Of a stretch of 64,000 bases of DNA, positions 62,550 to 64,000 are shown piece by piece. The stretch is from Arcobacteraceae bacterium. Lineage in GTDB: Bacteria > Campylobacterota > Campylobacteria > Campylobacterales > Arcobacteraceae. The stretch lies in contig JAQUAG010000003.1 in the NCBI GenBank assembly GCA_028687375.1, forward strand, positions 91,122-155,121, in the 5' to 3' direction. Position numbers and translations under genes: made by a program. Each line of letters begins with the position of its first letter. The first letter of the stretch is position 1. The notes under the pieces were generated by a model. It saw only the letters and a list, made by a program, of their open reading frames with translations. It was not told the DNA's origin and did no database searches.

Positions 62550-63419
62550 ATGAGAAGATTTGATGCTTCTAAAAAAGTATTGATACCATTTTCTCATATC
62601 ACCCATATCTCCAAAAAAGTTACAGAACAAATCTCCCCAAAATATCTCCCATCATTTTTAAAAACATTAATTCTTCAAAAGAATATTCTTATCCCTAAAA
62701 ACACTAAGATTTTTTATAGCTTTATTAAAGAAGCGAATATTTATGAGATATATCTCTTTGAAACTACAAATAAGAATCCTATTTTGGAATTTCAACTTTT
62801 TGAAAATCATCCAGATTTTCAAAAGTTAAGAGATAAATATTTTCTTTTTATTACAACCAAATTTTTTGTAGTATTTTTTAATAATCAACCACTTTTTGCT
62901 TTTGAAAATAAAAACTATACACAAGAAGATATTGTCAAATTTATAGAATTTACCCATAAAATTGTCATCTATAAAACAATTATGATAAACGAAAAGGAAC
63001 TAGAATTATTAAAATTAAACACTCAAAAATATAAGAAACTTCCCTTTCAAAAGGTTAATAATTCTTATGAATTTTATTATTATCTTTTTTATCTTCTCAT
63101 TGTAATTCTCTTCTCATTTTATATCTATAGTGAAAATTTATCCCAAAGCAATACTCCAAAGATAATAAAAACAGAGATAAAAGAGAGCTATAAAAGTAAA
63201 GAGATAACCCTTAAAATAGTTTCTTTTATAAAAAATCTAACCACCCATCATATCAAAGTTGAAAAATTAAAATATGATAAAAAATTGCATAGTACAATAA
63301 TTGCAACCAATCAAAATCTTTATAATTTTTTAGCTCATTACAAAAAAAGTCATAAAATTATTAAATTAGAAAAACTGAATGAAAATCTTTTTATGGCGGA
63401 GATTGAAATTGAACTTTAG
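62550..63419 (+). CDS. Bitopic membrane protein, unknown; possible pilus/transformation assembly component
   Basis: 289 residues. A ~170-residue cytoplasmic part is followed by one TM helix (YYLFYLLIVILFSFYIY, ~175-193) and a ~95-residue periplasmic part with an alpha/beta pattern. Layout resembles PilN-like or Campylobacter CtsX-type proteins, but no motif proves it. The next gene overlaps it by 11 nt, so they work together. Confidence 0.55.
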   Translation: MRRFDASKKVLIPFSHITHISKKVTEQISPKYLPSFLKTLILQKNILIPKNTKIFYSFIKEANIYEIYLFETTNKNPILEFQLFENHPDFQKLRDKYFLFITTKFFVVFFNNQPLFAFENKNYTQEDIVKFIEFTHKIVIYKTIMINEKELELLKLNTQKYKKLPFQKVNNSYEFYYYLFYLLIVILFSFYIYSENLSQSNTPKIIKTEIKESYKSKEITLKIVSFIKNLTTHHIKVEKLKYDKKLHSTIIATNQNLYNFLAHYKKSHKIIKLEKLNENLFMAEIEIEL

Positions 63420-64000
63420 TTATGTTTTCTCTTCACTCTCTCTATTTCAAAAGATTGAACTCTATCTTATTCCACCTCTTTTGGCTTTTTTTCTTTTTTC
63501 AAGTGATTTATTTTTAAACTCTCAACCATTAGAAAATATCAAACTAAAGATACAAAAGAATACACCAAAACAAGCAAATAAGATAGAAGTAGTTGCATTT
63601 TATGAAACTATAGCAAAAATTGAAAATGTTAAAATTAATGCACTTAAAATTGAAAAAAACCATACAGTTTTTGTAAAATTTACAGGTGAAATTGATAATC
63701 TTTTAAACTTTATTGGACAAATTGAAAAAAGAGCACCAATAGACTCTTTAGACTTTATTCAATTGGATGATAAAATAGCAATTGATGGGATATTCTCAAT
63801 CAAAAATTTTCATAATACAACAATTACCCCTTTACCTAAAATAACTATCCAAAATCCATTTGAAACCACAATTACACTTTCAAATAAAATACAACAACCA
63901 ACTCTATTAGCAAAACAACCTATCAAAAAATCGATAAAGCCAAAAATAAAAAAAGAGCCTCTAGAAAAAATACCCAAAATATCTCCACCATTACAACTCC
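63409..64000 (+). CDS. PilO-like membrane protein, 5' part; runs off the window
   Basis: The frame is open from TTG at 63409 to the window end (197 codons visible). GGCGGAGA precedes the TTG. It starts NFSYVFSSLSLFQKIE, then a TM helix (LYLIPPLLAFFLFSSDLF). A ferredoxin-like region follows (FVKFTGEIDNLLNFIGQIE, APIDSLDFIQLD), then a Pro/Lys-rich stretch. The pattern resembles PilO of type IV pilus or type II secretion. Only part is visible. Confidence 0.6.
   Translation, partial: MNFSYVFSSLSLFQKIELYLIPPLLAFFLFSSDLFLNSQPLENIKLKIQKNTPKQANKIEVVAFYETIAKIENVKINALKIEKNHTVFVKFTGEIDNLLNFIGQIEKRAPIDSLDFIQLDDKIAIDGIFSIKNFHNTTITPLPKITIQNPFETTITLSNKIQQPTLLAKQPIKKSIKPKIKKEPLEKIPKISPPLQL

Overview
The window is low-GC DNA from the Campylobacterota (Epsilonproteobacteria). 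An Arcobacter-like or related free-living lineage fits best. The basis is gene content and order: tlyA-ribF, prmA-ftsH-PSD-like, rpsB-tsf-ABC ATPase-acidic protein-gmk, a dense flagellar block with two hook paralogues, FliY plus FliN, FlhF/FlhG, ccoI-ccoS, and histidine kinases with the H-box form HxWRQPL. Genus-level placement is inference. No rRNA, tRNA, insertion sequence, prophage or CRISPR array was seen, and no gene-free stretch exceeds about 220 bases.

Layout. 1-3.8 kb: the 3' part of a very large surface protein made of ~98-residue tandem repeats, ended by a strong two-way terminator. 3.8-10.2 kb (minus): tlyA, ribF, prmA, ftsH, a phosphatidylserine-decarboxylase-like protein and dbpA. 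10.3-12.2 kb (plus): an isolated ORF6N protein, a YigZ/IMPACT protein, a DUF423 protein and a small membrane protein. 12.2-20.4 kb (minus): an orphan NMT1-type sensor kinase, a C-terminal J-domain protein, purH with a conspicuous palindrome in its leader, a large membrane-anchored protein and a Suv3-like RNA helicase. 20.5-23.1 kb (plus): ffh, rpsP, khpA, terminator, rimM.

23.2-43.4 kb (minus): a continuous flagellar island. In transcription order it runs fliN, flgD, flgE paralogue, flgE, a coiled-coil membrane protein, a TPR protein, a FlaG-like protein, fliY, motA, motB, flgJ, FlgN-like, FlgA-like, flhF, flhG, a small membrane protein, fliE, flgC, fliK, fliR, flhB and a second TPR protein. 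It covers rod, hook, switch, stator, export gate and placement functions. Two secreted TPR proteins are candidates for the periplasmic motor scaffold (PflA/PflB type).

43.5-47.6 kb (plus): rpsB with a structured leader, tsf, an ABC ATPase, an acidic protein and gmk. 47.7-49.3 kb (minus): a REC-GGDEF-EAL protein. 49.4-54.2 kb (plus): a half-length asparaginase-like protein, ccoI, ccoS, and a sensor kinase whose periplasmic domain carries a c-type heme motif. 54.3-57.6 kb is mixed: a small cytochrome c, an ABC ATPase, a DUF218/ElyC protein, a redoxin-like protein, a DsrE-like protein and a DUF134 regulator.

57.6-61.5 kb (plus) is the most interesting region: a cytochrome bd oxidase operon. It holds DUF4492, cydA, cydB, a 34-residue one-helix protein, a NifX-like protein with a His-rich tail, and a small uncharacterised protein. 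A divergent gene encodes a DUF134 protein that also ends in a NifX-like domain. Between the two transcription units lies a near-consensus promoter flanked by two copies of CATATGTTCA exactly 30 bp apart. 61.6-64 kb: era and the start of what may be a type IV pilus/transformation assembly operon, cut by the window edge.
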